Positions 1 to 8,059 of a stretch of 8,641 nucleotides of DNA are shown piece after piece (positions within the stretch are counted from its first letter, which is position 1; each line of letters begins with the position of its first letter). The notes beneath the pieces are model-generated. The model was not told the origin of the DNA. It ran no database searches and saw only the letters and a list, made by a program, of their open reading frames with translations. Source of the stretch: JBDNFP01 sp041689775 (GTDB lineage Bacteria > Bacteroidota > Bacteroidia > Cytophagales > Spirosomataceae); NCBI GenBank assembly GCA_041689775.1, contig JBDNFP010000369.1:1-8641 (forward strand). The letters run 5' to 3'. The position numbers and the translations under genes were made by a program.

Positions 1-305
1 TACATGGCTACCAAAAAAGTTAGGAATGAACCTACCAGAAGGTATACATCGGAAATTTTATCGAAATAGAAGTCAAGGAAGAACTCGTAGTCAGTGGTTT
101 GAAATATTACCAGTTCCTTTAGGTTAAGTACTGGATGATTATTGAACAACCAAAAGGCTGTAAATAATATCCCACTTATCATGTGAAGACCAACGGTAAA
201 AAAAGCGGTGCGTGAAATCATACTTTCTTTCTTCGCCGGAATCAGGAGACAGACGATAAGCCCAATGATCGGGACCAAAAGAAAGTAGTGAAGAACAGCT
301 ACCAT
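1..305 (-). CDS. dabB: Inorganic carbon transporter membrane subunit DabB (NuoL-like), N-terminal part
   Basis: This gene begins with ATG at 305 on the minus strand and runs off the left edge, so only 101 complete codons are visible. The translation starts MVAVLHYFLLVPIIGLIVCL and is strongly hydrophobic: likely membrane helices at about residues 4-22, 32-54 and 84-101. The stretch FFLDFYFDKISDVYLLVGSF (residues 75-94) resembles the N-terminal region of NuoL/MrpA-type proton-conducting subunits, just before their conserved transmembrane core. Its start lies 10 bases after the DabA stop, which is the usual close pairing. In the DAB systems that have been studied, DabB is the cation-conducting membrane partner that energises DabA for CO2/bicarbonate uptake. 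No Shine-Dalgarno sequence precedes the ATG. From the fragment alone a NuoL or MrpA/MrpD-type subunit is possible, but adjacency to dabA makes DabB the best call. The catalytic lysine and glutamate region is outside the window. Confidence 0.82.
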   Translation of the reverse strand, partial: MVAVLHYFLLVPIIGLIVCLLIPAKKESMISRTAFFTVGLHMISGILFTAFWLFNNHPVLNLKELVIFQTTDYEFFLDFYFDKISDVYLLVGSFLTFLVAM

Positions 306-315
306 ACGTTGAAAC

Positions 316-2811
316 TTAAATAATAGAATATACGGGAAGATCGTCCTGGTGTAATTCAAATAGCGGATTGAAGTCGTATATCTGAGGCGACTTGCCGAAA
401 GTGGGAGTATACGGCGTAAAGTATCCTTCTTTGAATACCGTCAATTCCTGGGTTTTGGGATTAATAACAACCAGGTGGACCCATTCATTAATAAACCATT
501 CGTATATTTCGGGGGCTTGCTGAATAGTATCCAAAACAACTTCGGGAAAATGCTCCACGATGAAGAGCATACGCATGGGGTCATGTACCTCAATCATTTG
601 GCGGGGAAGTCCTGGGCGTAGGTCACCCTCAATTCCGTTGGCTACCCCGATGAGTCCCATTACGTTATGGGGTAGTTTAGTGCTGGCTCCCAGTTTGTTA
701 TTATCAACCCGCGAAAAGTAGTATTCCAGATTTACGCCTCCGCACACCGGAGCGGCTGCTTTCAGGATGTGAAAGAGATACTTACCGGTTGGGTCTATCT
801 GGTAGTCGTAAGAGTTGAGAAACGAACGGCGATCCAGGAATATTCCTTTCGACAACGCCCGGCGTCCCACGATTGTTACGGCATTGGTTGCGTGGTTAAG
901 CTCTGGCCTGGGTTCAAAAAGGGAAACGGAACGAGTAAGTATTTCCTTATGATTTTTTTCGGCGCTCAACTTTGAATGTGCACTCTCAAAACGACGAGAC
1001 CGTTCTTTGGCATTCTGATCGAGTGCCGTTTTGAAAGTAGCTACATTGGTTTTGTGCAGTTGGCTATTTTCAACGGATAGTGATGCCTCATCGTAGAAAC
1101 TAACTTCGTCGCGGCTGATGTCGTGCAGTCCGCCGATAAATTGCGTCGTATCCGGAATGTCAATACCTTTTTCGCGGAGTAGCTCCCTAACTTTTGAATG
1201 GTTGGCCATGAAAGAAAATACCTGGGCGTTTACCGATCCGGGGCGTCCCGAACACGCTCCACAGTCATAAGCCGCATAGTAAGGATTATTAATGCTAGTG
1301 GATCCGTGCCCGATTATGTACACAAGGGGCGCAAAGTTCTTAACAAGACCAATACTCATGAAGAGTGATTCCACTCGTTGAACCATTTCGTTTACCGTAA
1401 ATCCAACCTGCAAGCCATTTTCTACCTGATTAAGATCGGTGTTTTCAATCGTAAGATCAGACAGATGGTCCATGTGCCTAAAAGAGCGAGTAGTAACCGG
1501 ACCCATAGAGGGGCGAAATATATTCATGGCAAGCTTGAAAGCCGACCAAAAACCGATAGTACGGGTAATCAGAGCTCCTGGTATCAGGGAATGGGTGTAG
1601 TCTGTAAAGTGAAAATCTTTTCTGTGGGTCTCCTGTGTATTCTGTCCTTTAATCAGGTACTTAGGCGTGAGTGGTGCTGGGCATACCTTTGTCACGAACC
1701 TACCCCCTGCGGGCTGAAAATAAAATTCAACGTTAAAAAAGCCGGGAGTGCCGAATGTCTCACAGGAGCTATCAACCTTTTCAAGATGACGACGTAGGGA
1801 ACATTCACGGTCGTCGATGCAGAATATGGCCTGAAAGGATTTATTAGCGCTCTTCTCCTCGTTCTTACCAACGGTAATAGTGCCTAATACCTGATCGAAA
1901 TAATTCCATTCGAATGCTTCTTGCCAGGTAGTCAAGACCTCGTGGAGTTCAGTCTGAATAACGGGATCAAATAGTTTCTTTGGGTGAATAAATATAGATT
2001 GTGCCAATGGAACCCATTTTGTGTCAAATTGATAATCAAGTGAATCAATTTCTAACAGGAGCTCAAAAATGATAAGGTCATGCAAGCTTATTTTTTTTTG
2101 GTCCAGAAGACTTTGTGGGTGGTCTTCGATGGTCGATACCATCCCCGACCAGCCCTGATGGGCAAATTGCTGGTCAAAGAGGTATTGCGTATATAGTTTT
2201 TCGTCCCCAACTACCAGCGTCAACAGGTCTTTAAGGCTACTGCTATTACCCAGAAAGAGTTTTCGGGCTCTTTGCGTTTTGAAAAAGCTGGTGTAACTCT
2301 TTTTCTCGATCTCAATAATTGAATCCAGAAAACTCATATTGCTGACCGGAAAGCTCCAGATAGAAATACCTTGGTCAAGAAAGCTACCCAAAATCCGAAA
2401 AAGAGTTGGGTGAATCATAGCGTCAAGGTCGATCTTATATTGTCTTTTCCAATTGGCTCGAAGGGAGCCAATCCGTGGAGATGTTTCGGGGCTATACTTT
2501 TTGTTGATCAGTTTCTCTTTCCACCTTCGCAGACCTCCACTGCCCTTACGATCAGTAATTACCTTATCAAGAGCGGTGTTCCTAATTCGTCCCTGAGCGT
2601 AAAGTGCACGGTATTCAGAAAGTGATAGGGATACTTTGTATCCAAACAGCACGGATGCTTTCCAAATAGCATCCTTAAATTTCAGATTCTGAAAAGCGTG
2701 TAAAGTATTGTGTTGGATAAAGTCCCTCAGGGGCGCCTGAGCGGGCAAGTAATGTTTCAGATCGCGAAGTGCGGCCTGTTCATTAAATTTTGAATTAACC
2801 AAATGATCCAT
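316..2811 (-). CDS. dabA: Inorganic carbon transporter subunit DabA (DUF2309/UPF0753)
   Basis: This 831-residue protein is a full-length member of the DUF2309 family, with the N-terminal signature LPAQAPLRDFIQHNTLHAF at about residues 22-40. DabA is a soluble, beta-carbonic-anhydrase-like zinc protein that works with the membrane protein DabB, and the pair is thought to convert CO2 to bicarbonate in one direction inside the cell. The four residues known to bind zinc or form the active site are visible: C331 and D333 in FCIDDRE, H502 in IIGHGS, and C517 in YDCGAC. An intact active site and normal length argue for function. The start at 2811 is followed at once by the conserved N-terminus, and an 80-base gap separates it from the upstream kinase gene. 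dabB follows after 10 bases. In heterotrophs such a system probably supplies bicarbonate for anaplerotic carboxylation when CO2 is low; no carbon-fixation gene is visible here. Confidence 0.93.
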   Translation of the reverse strand: MDHLVNSKFNEQAALRDLKHYLPAQAPLRDFIQHNTLHAFQNLKFKDAIWKASVLFGYKVSLSLSEYRALYAQGRIRNTALDKVITDRKGSGGLRRWKEKLINKKYSPETSPRIGSLRANWKRQYKIDLDAMIHPTLFRILGSFLDQGISIWSFPVSNMSFLDSIIEIEKKSYTSFFKTQRARKLFLGNSSSLKDLLTLVVGDEKLYTQYLFDQQFAHQGWSGMVSTIEDHPQSLLDQKKISLHDLIIFELLLEIDSLDYQFDTKWVPLAQSIFIHPKKLFDPVIQTELHEVLTTWQEAFEWNYFDQVLGTITVGKNEEKSANKSFQAIFCIDDRECSLRRHLEKVDSSCETFGTPGFFNVEFYFQPAGGRFVTKVCPAPLTPKYLIKGQNTQETHRKDFHFTDYTHSLIPGALITRTIGFWSAFKLAMNIFRPSMGPVTTRSFRHMDHLSDLTIENTDLNQVENGLQVGFTVNEMVQRVESLFMSIGLVKNFAPLVYIIGHGSTSINNPYYAAYDCGACSGRPGSVNAQVFSFMANHSKVRELLREKGIDIPDTTQFIGGLHDISRDEVSFYDEASLSVENSQLHKTNVATFKTALDQNAKERSRRFESAHSKLSAEKNHKEILTRSVSLFEPRPELNHATNAVTIVGRRALSKGIFLDRRSFLNSYDYQIDPTGKYLFHILKAAAPVCGGVNLEYYFSRVDNNKLGASTKLPHNVMGLIGVANGIEGDLRPGLPRQMIEVHDPMRMLFIVEHFPEVVLDTIQQAPEIYEWFINEWVHLVVINPKTQELTVFKEGYFTPYTPTFGKSPQIYDFNPLFELHQDDLPVYSII

Positions 2812-2891
2812 CGCGCTGTTTTTGGTTTCTTTACAGCAACAAAGGACATCGGGGAGAGTTAAATCAGAATTAAGGGTACATTAAAAAGGAA

Positions 2892-4259
2892 TTAAATTAC
2901 GGGAAGTTTAACGGTAAAGTCGCTGCCTATATCAGGTTCTGAAGATATCTGAATGCTCCCTTTGTGCATCGAAACAATTCGTTTGGCGAGAGCAAGACCT
3001 ATTCCGTACCCTTTCTGATCTTGGGTAGAAGAGATACGGTAGAAAGTATCAAAAAGAAACGGGATGTGTTCCGGGGCAATACCTACCCCGTGGTCCTGGA
3101 AATGAATAACTAATTCTTGATCATTTGCTTCAATAAGTACTTCTACCTGATGATTTTGGGAATATTTACAGGCGTTTTCCATGAGGTTTATGAATACTGT
3201 CCGAATGAGAGTATCGTCACCCATGAGCAGTAATTGTTCCTCGTCTTCCGGCTCATGATCAAAGTTTACTTCTACTTGGTATCCGGGGTTTTTCTGGATA
3301 ATGTGGGACTGCGCCTGCCACAAAATTTCGTCAACTCTGATTTTGCGGAAGGTAGTAGTTGAGCCAGCGTCAGTACGAGCAAGTTCAAGCAATCCATTAA
3401 CGAGTTCGTTGAGATTTTTAACCTCATCAAGCACACCGGTTAATGCCTCTTGGTAGGCAGCACTCGTGCGTTCCTTCATGAGGGTTACCTCAACCTCGCC
3501 CATCATAACAGCCAGGGGAGTACGTAGCTCATGCGAAGCGTGTGATACAAAGCTACGCTGGGCGGTAAAGGCTAGATCGAGCCGACTGAGCATCTGGTTG
3601 AAGGTCGCACTAAGCTGGGCTAATTCATCATTTTCTCGTCCTACCCGAAGCCGATCGTGAAGGTTGCCTGCCGAGATGTTATTAACCTGTTCAATGATTT
3701 CAGAAACTGGCCGAAGAGCATCCTTGGCGAAAATCCATCCGGCTGCACTCACGAGGACCAGGCAAAATAACCAACCAATTGCCAGGATATCTCGTAGGCG
3801 ATTCAACTTGTCAAACCCGATCTGGTCGGTGGCGTAGGCTACCACTACCCAAGCCAGTTGGTTGTCTTTGTGTACATGCCGGATCATGACTACTTCTTTG
3901 TTGCCTTGCCGGAACTTCTTCTCGCGTCCTTCGCGGACCTCCGCCAGCGTTTTGGGTGAAACCGGGAACTTGACTTTGCCGCTATCGTATACAATCGAGT
4001 CGCTGCTGTTGTAAATCGTTACTTCTTCTCCCAGTAATATCGCACTGTTTCCGTTTTCAATTCGCTGGATTTCTTCTTCGGTGATTCCGTCTACATCTTC
4101 CAGTAGCCGGGTTATGGTGGTGGCCCGCTCGGTGAGATATGATAAAAACTGTTGCTCGCGGTACTGATCATAGAAAAAGTAAATGGCTACGCTGAAAATC
4201 ATCATGATCGAGGCCACCAGCAGGGTGAATAGCAACGTCAGCCGCGCTTTGATGTTCAT
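2892..4259 (-). CDS. Membrane sensor histidine kinase (HAMP, HisKA, HATPase_c)
   Basis: This is a 455-residue sensor kinase with classic architecture. Helix 1 spans about residues 8-29 and helix 2 about 157-177, enclosing a periplasmic domain of some 125 residues that lacks motifs I recognise. A HAMP linker follows at about 178-230 (ALRPVSEI...), then the dimerisation and phosphoacceptor region with H243 in SHELRTPL, and an ATPase domain with the N-box (N358, N362), G1 box DHGVGI (D389), F-box FDTFYRI and G2 box GYGIGLALAKRI (about 417-427). All catalytic residues are present. The start codon overlaps the TGA of the response regulator in an ATGA arrangement, so the two are translationally coupled and surely form a pair. 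The overall form resembles metal or envelope-stress sensors of the CusS/BaeS kind, but the ligand cannot be inferred. Its position between the regulator and dabA raises the possibility that it senses something tied to inorganic carbon or pH. Confidence 0.93.
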   Translation of the reverse strand: MNIKARLTLLFTLLVASIMMIFSVAIYFFYDQYREQQFLSYLTERATTITRLLEDVDGITEEEIQRIENGNSAILLGEEVTIYNSSDSIVYDSGKVKFPVSPKTLAEVREGREKKFRQGNKEVVMIRHVHKDNQLAWVVVAYATDQIGFDKLNRLRDILAIGWLFCLVLVSAAGWIFAKDALRPVSEIIEQVNNISAGNLHDRLRVGRENDELAQLSATFNQMLSRLDLAFTAQRSFVSHASHELRTPLAVMMGEVEVTLMKERTSAAYQEALTGVLDEVKNLNELVNGLLELARTDAGSTTTFRKIRVDEILWQAQSHIIQKNPGYQVEVNFDHEPEDEEQLLLMGDDTLIRTVFINLMENACKYSQNHQVEVLIEANDQELVIHFQDHGVGIAPEHIPFLFDTFYRISSTQDQKGYGIGLALAKRIVSMHKGSIQISSEPDIGSDFTVKLPVI

Positions 4260-4933
4260 TCCTCTTTGAATATGTAGCCCATACCCACAACGGTATGAAT
4301 CAGTTTATTAGGGAAGTCTCTGTCTACCTTTTTACGCAGAAAATTGATGTAAACGTCAATAACATTCGTACCGGTATCAAAATGTATATCCCATACTTTT
4401 TCGGCAATGTCGACTCGGGAAACAACGCGGTTGCGATTTCGCATGAGGTACTCCAAAAGAGCAAACTCTTTGGCGGTTAAATCAATATGCTTGCCTGATC
4501 TCCGGGCGATCTTCTCGTCCAGGTTCAGTTCAAGATCAGCCACTTTAAGCAAATGGGCAGGGCCGTCTGATCGTGTTCCGCGACGGGTCAGGACTTTGAT
4601 GCGGGCAATGAATTCTCTGAATTCAAATGGTTTTACGAGGTAGTCGTCCGCGCCGGAGTCAAAGCCCTGTAATTTATCTTCGACTGTTCCCAGGGCAGTT
4701 AGCATCAAAATGGGAGTAGTCAACCCTTCTTGCCGGAGGAGTTGGGCGAGGTCAAAACCATTGATCACGGGTAGATTGACATCCAGTACAAAAATATCGT
4801 AATTGTTAGCCATAGCTAGTGTTTTCCCCATTCGGCCATCAAAAGCTACTTCCACTTCCCAGGATTGCTCTTCAAGCCCTCTTTTAATAAAACTCGCCAG
4901 CTTAGGTTCATCTTCAACGACTAGTACTTTCAT
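4256..4933 (-). CDS. OmpR/PhoB-family response regulator
   Basis: This 225-residue DNA-binding regulator is the partner of the overlapping kinase gene. The receiver domain (about residues 1-115) shows the acidic pair E7/D8, phosphoacceptor D51 in FVLDVNLP, T79 in LMLTALG and K101 in LVKPF. A winged-helix DNA-binding domain follows, with FALLEYLMRNRNRVVSR and DVYINFLRKKVDR typical of OmpR/PhoB effector domains, ending near VGMGYIFKEE. I chose ATG at 4933 because MKVLVVEDEPKL is the canonical start of a receiver domain; the frame stays open 29 codons further upstream, to a Met codon whose ATG begins at 5020, but that extension has no domain character. The gene is divergent from the copper ATPase gene, with about 257 bases between starts. 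Regulation of dabAB, of the ATPase, or of itself would all be compatible with this position; none is shown by sequence. Confidence 0.94.
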   Translation of the reverse strand: MKVLVVEDEPKLASFIKRGLEEQSWEVEVAFDGRMGKTLAMANNYDIFVLDVNLPVINGFDLAQLLRQEGLTTPILMLTALGTVEDKLQGFDSGADDYLVKPFEFREFIARIKVLTRRGTRSDGPAHLLKVADLELNLDEKIARRSGKHIDLTAKEFALLEYLMRNRNRVVSRVDIAEKVWDIHFDTGTNVIDVYINFLRKKVDRDFPNKLIHTVVGMGYIFKEE

Positions 4934-4962
4934 TACAAATAGGGGTAGTGATGGATAGTTTC

Positions 4963-4974
4963 GGCCTTCCGGCC
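4963..4974 (-). promoter_or_regulatory. Small GGCC/GGCC hairpin in the leader of the regulator gene
   Basis: Read on the minus strand, this is GGCC-GGAA-GGCC, a four-base-pair all-GC stem closed by a GNRA-type tetraloop. It ends 29 bases before the regulator ATG at 4933. It may be a small leader structure if the transcript starts upstream of it, but the stem is short and no function is implied. Chance is a fair alternative. Confidence 0.2.
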
Positions 4975-5099
4975 AGATTGTTACGATTAAAGTAAGAGTA
5001 CTTCTGTTCGAAATATACAAGAAAAGATGCTAGTGATGAGAATCTCCTGCGTATTCAATTCAAACTACTATCCCTAAACTTCCGATTTTGCTTTTAAAT

Positions 5100-5113
5100 A
5101 TGACAAAGGTCAT
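5100..5113. promoter_or_regulatory. Candidate Crp/Fnr-family operator (ATGAC-N4-GTCAT)
   Basis: The sequence ATGACAAAGGTCAT is a perfect 5-4-5 inverted repeat. Its geometry is that of Fnr/Dnr-type half-sites (TTGAT-N4-ATCAA and TTGAC-N4-GTCAA are the classic forms). It lies 78 bases before the copper ATPase start and about 165 bases from the divergent regulator start. CcoI-type ATPases serve cbb3 oxidase assembly and are commonly under Fnr-like oxygen control, so the position makes sense. A second GGTCAT half-site follows at 5131-5136, 23 bases (about two helical turns) downstream of the first. The regulator identity is inference. Confidence 0.4.
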
Positions 5114-5134
5114 CCACACATGAGGTGCCTGGTC

Positions 5135-5166
5135 ATTGCTACTTCAGGGTTGATGGACGAACTTTG
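5135..5166 (+). promoter_or_regulatory. Weak candidate Bacteroidota promoter for the copper ATPase gene
   Basis: An ATTG at 5135-5138 is followed after 20 bases by GAACTTTG at 5159-5166, which matches the TTTG half of the TAnnTTTG -7 box but lacks the leading T. Spacing fits the Bacteroidota pattern. Transcription would begin near 5173, placing the palindrome at 5100-5113 around -66. It is a weak match and only a suggestion. Confidence 0.28.
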
Positions 5167-5190
5167 AAATAAAAAGTAGCGCGAGTACCC

Positions 5191-7654
5191 ATGGGTAAGA
5201 ATGAACCACAATCAACCATCGTACACCCCCCAATACCAAGCTGTTACCACTGTGGTGAAAGCTGTCGTGATGAACCAATACTTCATGATGATCGTGACTT
5301 TTGTTGTGCGGGCTGTAAAACGGTTTATGATCTACTGAAAGAGAATGATCTGTGTCAGTACTACCGTTTCACCGACGGGAGAGGGAATTCTCCCGAGACG
5401 GAGTTTTACCACGGCAAATTCGACCATCTTGATCTTGACGAGGTACGTCCTAAACTATTAGAGTTTACCGACGGCCGGTCGGCCAGAATTAATTGGTTAG
5501 TGCCTAAAATGCATTGCAGCTCGTGTATATGGCTCCTTGAACAACTCCATCGGCTGCACCTGGGAGTGGGCAGTTCAGTGGTGAATTTCCCAGAAAAGAA
5601 GGTAAGAATCAGCTTTGATCCCACCCAGATTAAGCTTAGTGAGCTGGCAGAATTAATGACCCGGCTGGGCTATGAGCCATACATCAGTCTTGACGACGTG
5701 GAGGGCAAGCAGGTCATGAAATGGGATCGTACCCGTATGTACAAAATTGGAATTGCGGGCTTTGCCTTTGGTAATATCATGATGTTGAGCCTGCCCGAGT
5801 ACTTTCATCTGGGGCAAAGTGACGAAGATCAGCAACTTCGCTTGCTATTCACCGGATTAAACGTGGTGTTGGCGCTTCCGGTCTTCTTTTACAGTGCCTC
5901 AGATTTCTTCGTCTCGGCCTGGAAAGCCCTCCGTGGGCGCTACCTGAACATTGATGCACCCATCGCGCTGGCGTTGCTCAGCGTATTTTTGATGAGTCTA
6001 TACCAGATCCTTACCCAAACAGGGCCGGGCTACTTTGACTCCTTGGCCGGAGCGGTATTTTTTATGCTGTTGGGGCGCTATTATCAAGATAAAACCTACG
6101 CCGGAATAACCTTTGACCGGGATTATAAAGCCTACTTTCCCATTGCGGTGGCGGTTATGAAAGAAGGAGTTGAAATGCGCCTTCCGGTCAATGACTTACG
6201 GCCCGGTGATCATATCCTGATTCGTAACCGAGAGCTGATTCCGGCGGATACCACTCTGTTGAGTGCCAATGCTTTGATCGATTACAGTTTTGTATCAGGA
6301 GAAGCAGATGCTCTCGAACGTCAGAAATGAGATATTCTGTACGCTGGAGGAAGACAATGCGGTCCGGCGGTCGAAATGGAGGTAGTCAGGCGGGTATCTC
6401 AGAGTTATTTAACTCAGCTCTGGAACAGTGACGCCTTTACCAAAGAGAAAGACGACCAAAACCAAACGTTAGCCGCTCGTATAAACCGTTACTTTTCGGC
6501 CGGAGTACTGCTATTTGCAGGAGCTACATTTCTGGTTTGGATGGCAATGGGGCAGTGGGAAATTGCCTTCAATGCCTTTACAACGGTATTACTGGTGGCC
6601 TGTCCCTGTGCGCTGCTACTATCAGCGACTTTTACCAACGGTAACTTGCTGAGCTTATTTGGTAAGCATGGATTTTACATCAAAAATGCCCATGCCATTG
6701 AGCGTTTATCAAAAATCGACACGGTGGTATTTGATAAAACCGGTACCATGACTTTGCCGGATGAGGCGGAGGTCGGGTTTGTGGGGGAAGGCCTTAGCTT
6801 CCGATGAGCAGATAATGGTCAAAACCGTGGCCGGACAATCGTCCCATCCGTTAAGTCGGCTGGTGGTAAAATCGCTGGGTGCCGTAGTCCCTAGCCGGAA
6901 AGTGATTGTGCAATTTGAAGAACAGGAAGGCGCCGGTATTCGTGCTGTGTGGGGCCGAGGTACCATCCGAATCGGATCGCTGAGTTGGGTAGACAAAGGA
7001 AGAGAAATTGCCACCGATGACACGGAAATCGACAGCCGTACTCCCCGGGTCTATTTGGCCATCGACGAAGTAGTAAAAGGCTATTTTGATATCCGGGCTA
7101 AGTACCGCCCCGGTTTGACCGAATCGCTCTCCACATTACGAGAGCAAGGGTATGCAATCTACTTGCTTTCGGGGGATCAACCCACGGATATAAACAAATT
7201 AGGAAATGCATTCGGAGGGGCGTCACGGCTATTTTTCCGGCAAAAACCTCAGGAAAAGCTCAGTTTTGTGGAGAATCTTCAAGAAAAAGAAGGCCGCAAT
7301 GTACTCATGGTAGGTGACGGCCTCAATGATGCCGGTGCCTTACAGCAGAGTGATGTTGGACTAGCCGTTTCCGATGATGTTAATAATTTTTCACCAGCGT
7401 GTGACGTCATCCTGCAAGGAGAAAAGCTAGCACTGTTGCCGCGTTATATCCGGTTGGCGGAGGCTGGGCAGCGAATTATTAAAACGAGCTTTGGTATTTC
7501 GATTTTGTACAATCTGATCGGTATTTCGTACGCCGTCACCGGGCAGTTGTCTCCGGTTACCGCCGCCATCATCATGCCCATCAGCTCAATCACCATTGTA
7601 CTCTTTACAACGCTTTCGACCAATAGAGCGGCCAGAAAATATTTACGGGCGTAA
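5191..7654 (+). pseudogene. CcoI/CopA-like Cu(I)-translocating P1B-type ATPase, broken by a stop and a frameshift
   Basis: If repaired, this would be an 820-residue copper-exporting ATPase of the kind used in cbb3 cytochrome oxidase assembly. An N-terminal cysteine-rich metal-binding domain has C18, C21, C25, C38, C39 and C42; an HMA domain carries MHCSSC (C109, C112); membrane helices follow; the actuator loop has SGEAD (369-373); the transport site CPC is at about 471-473; DKTGTMT has phosphoacceptor D515. Further on come SSHPL (codon for H at 6845), GDGLND (from 7313), and the P1B-1 signatures YN...Y and MPISS in the last helices. Two lesions break it. An in-frame TGA at 6328-6330 follows ALERQK, and the same frame resumes as DILYAGG. 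Then an extra base in the GGGGG run at 6783-6787 shifts reading from frame 1 to frame 2; frame 1 ends at 6807. The open pieces are 5191-6330, 6376-6807 and 6761-7654. Either a real pseudogene or sequencing error; no ccoS or ccoN follows. Confidence 0.88.
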
Positions 7655-7693
7655 CGACCCCGGACTACCTGATTTCTAAACCAGTACTATTTT

Positions 7694-7810
7694 ATGCAAA
7701 TGAAGCTAAATGTACCAAAACTAATGAAAGCCGGGATGGTAGGAATCACCCTTTTTGCCAGTTTATCGGGCCTTCACTTTCTAATTACCTTTTTTAACCC
7801 TTTAATGTAA
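7694..7810 (+). CDS. Small single-helix membrane ORF, unknown function
   Basis: A 38-codon ORF begins with ATG at 7694 (MQMKLNVPKLMKAGMVGITL) and ends with TAA at 7808-7810. It has a basic N-terminal stretch (three Lys by residue 12, no acidic residues at all) followed by one hydrophobic helix at about residues 13-34, ending FFNPLM. It starts 39 bases after the ATPase stop and ends 7 bases before the DUF2892 gene, which suggests one transcript. An internal ATG at residue 3 is an alternative start. I do not recognise the family; it is not CcoS, which one might expect after ccoI. It may be a real small membrane protein or a chance reading frame. Confidence 0.45.
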   Translation: MQMKLNVPKLMKAGMVGITLFASLSGLHFLITFFNPLM

Positions 7811-7817
7811 ATATGTT

Positions 7818-8027
7818 ATGGAAAATATTCAATCAAACATGAACGGCATTGACCGTGTAATCCGTACCCTTTTGGGAGTTATCGGTATAATACTCTTTAT
7901 GACCGATATCATTTCGGGCACTTTGGGAGTGATTGTCCTGATGCTGTCCGTTATTTTTATCCTCACCGCTTTGGTTAAGTTTTGCCCTATCTACACTATG
8001 CTAGGCATCAAAACCTCTAAGTCGTAA
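7818..8027 (+). CDS. YgaP-like two-helix membrane protein (DUF2892)
   Basis: This 69-residue protein resembles the inner-membrane YgaP-like domain family. It begins MENIQSNMNGIDRVIRTLLG, with the basic pre-helix R-x-x-R typical of the family, then has two hydrophobic segments at about residues 17-31 and 35-53. It ends with the conserved FCPIYTMLGI motif (about 55-64), which is characteristic of DUF2892 proteins. In some relatives the domain is fused to a rhodanese; here it stands alone, as is common in Bacteroidota. Its role is not established, though such genes often sit beside sulfur or metal-handling genes. Start at 7818 is chosen by frame; an ATG at 7813 lies in another frame. It is intact despite the broken ATPase gene upstream. 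Confidence 0.82.
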   Translation: MENIQSNMNGIDRVIRTLLGVIGIILFMTDIISGTLGVIVLMLSVIFILTALVKFCPIYTMLGIKTSKS

Positions 8028-8059
8028 AAGAGTCCGAGAATTACGTTTCCATGTAGAGT

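Noticed and set aside
769..1797. Plus-strand ORFs inside dabA (769-975, 1378-1797) and similar shadows
   Set aside because: They lie antisense to a well-conserved full-length gene and have no recognisable domains.
5010..5017. TATATTTC on the minus strand as a -7 promoter box for the regulator gene
   Set aside because: Seven of eight positions read like TAnnTTTG, but no TTG-like -33 element exists at a suitable distance, so it was not listed as a feature.
4934..5020. Extended start of the response regulator (29 extra residues)
   Set aside because: The canonical receiver-domain start MKVLVVEDEP lies at 4933, and the extra upstream residues show no domain character and overlap the likely leader.
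6328..6330. TGA recoded as glycine or selenocysteine
   Set aside because: TGA serves as a normal stop elsewhere in the window, the gene carries a second frameshift, and no selenocysteine-insertion-like structure or cysteine-equivalent position is apparent.
6761..7654. A separate gene starting MRRRSGLWGK
   Set aside because: Its first ten residues are an out-of-frame reading of the ATPase; from ALASDEQ on it is the C-terminal part of that ATPase, so it is a frameshifted fragment and not a gene.
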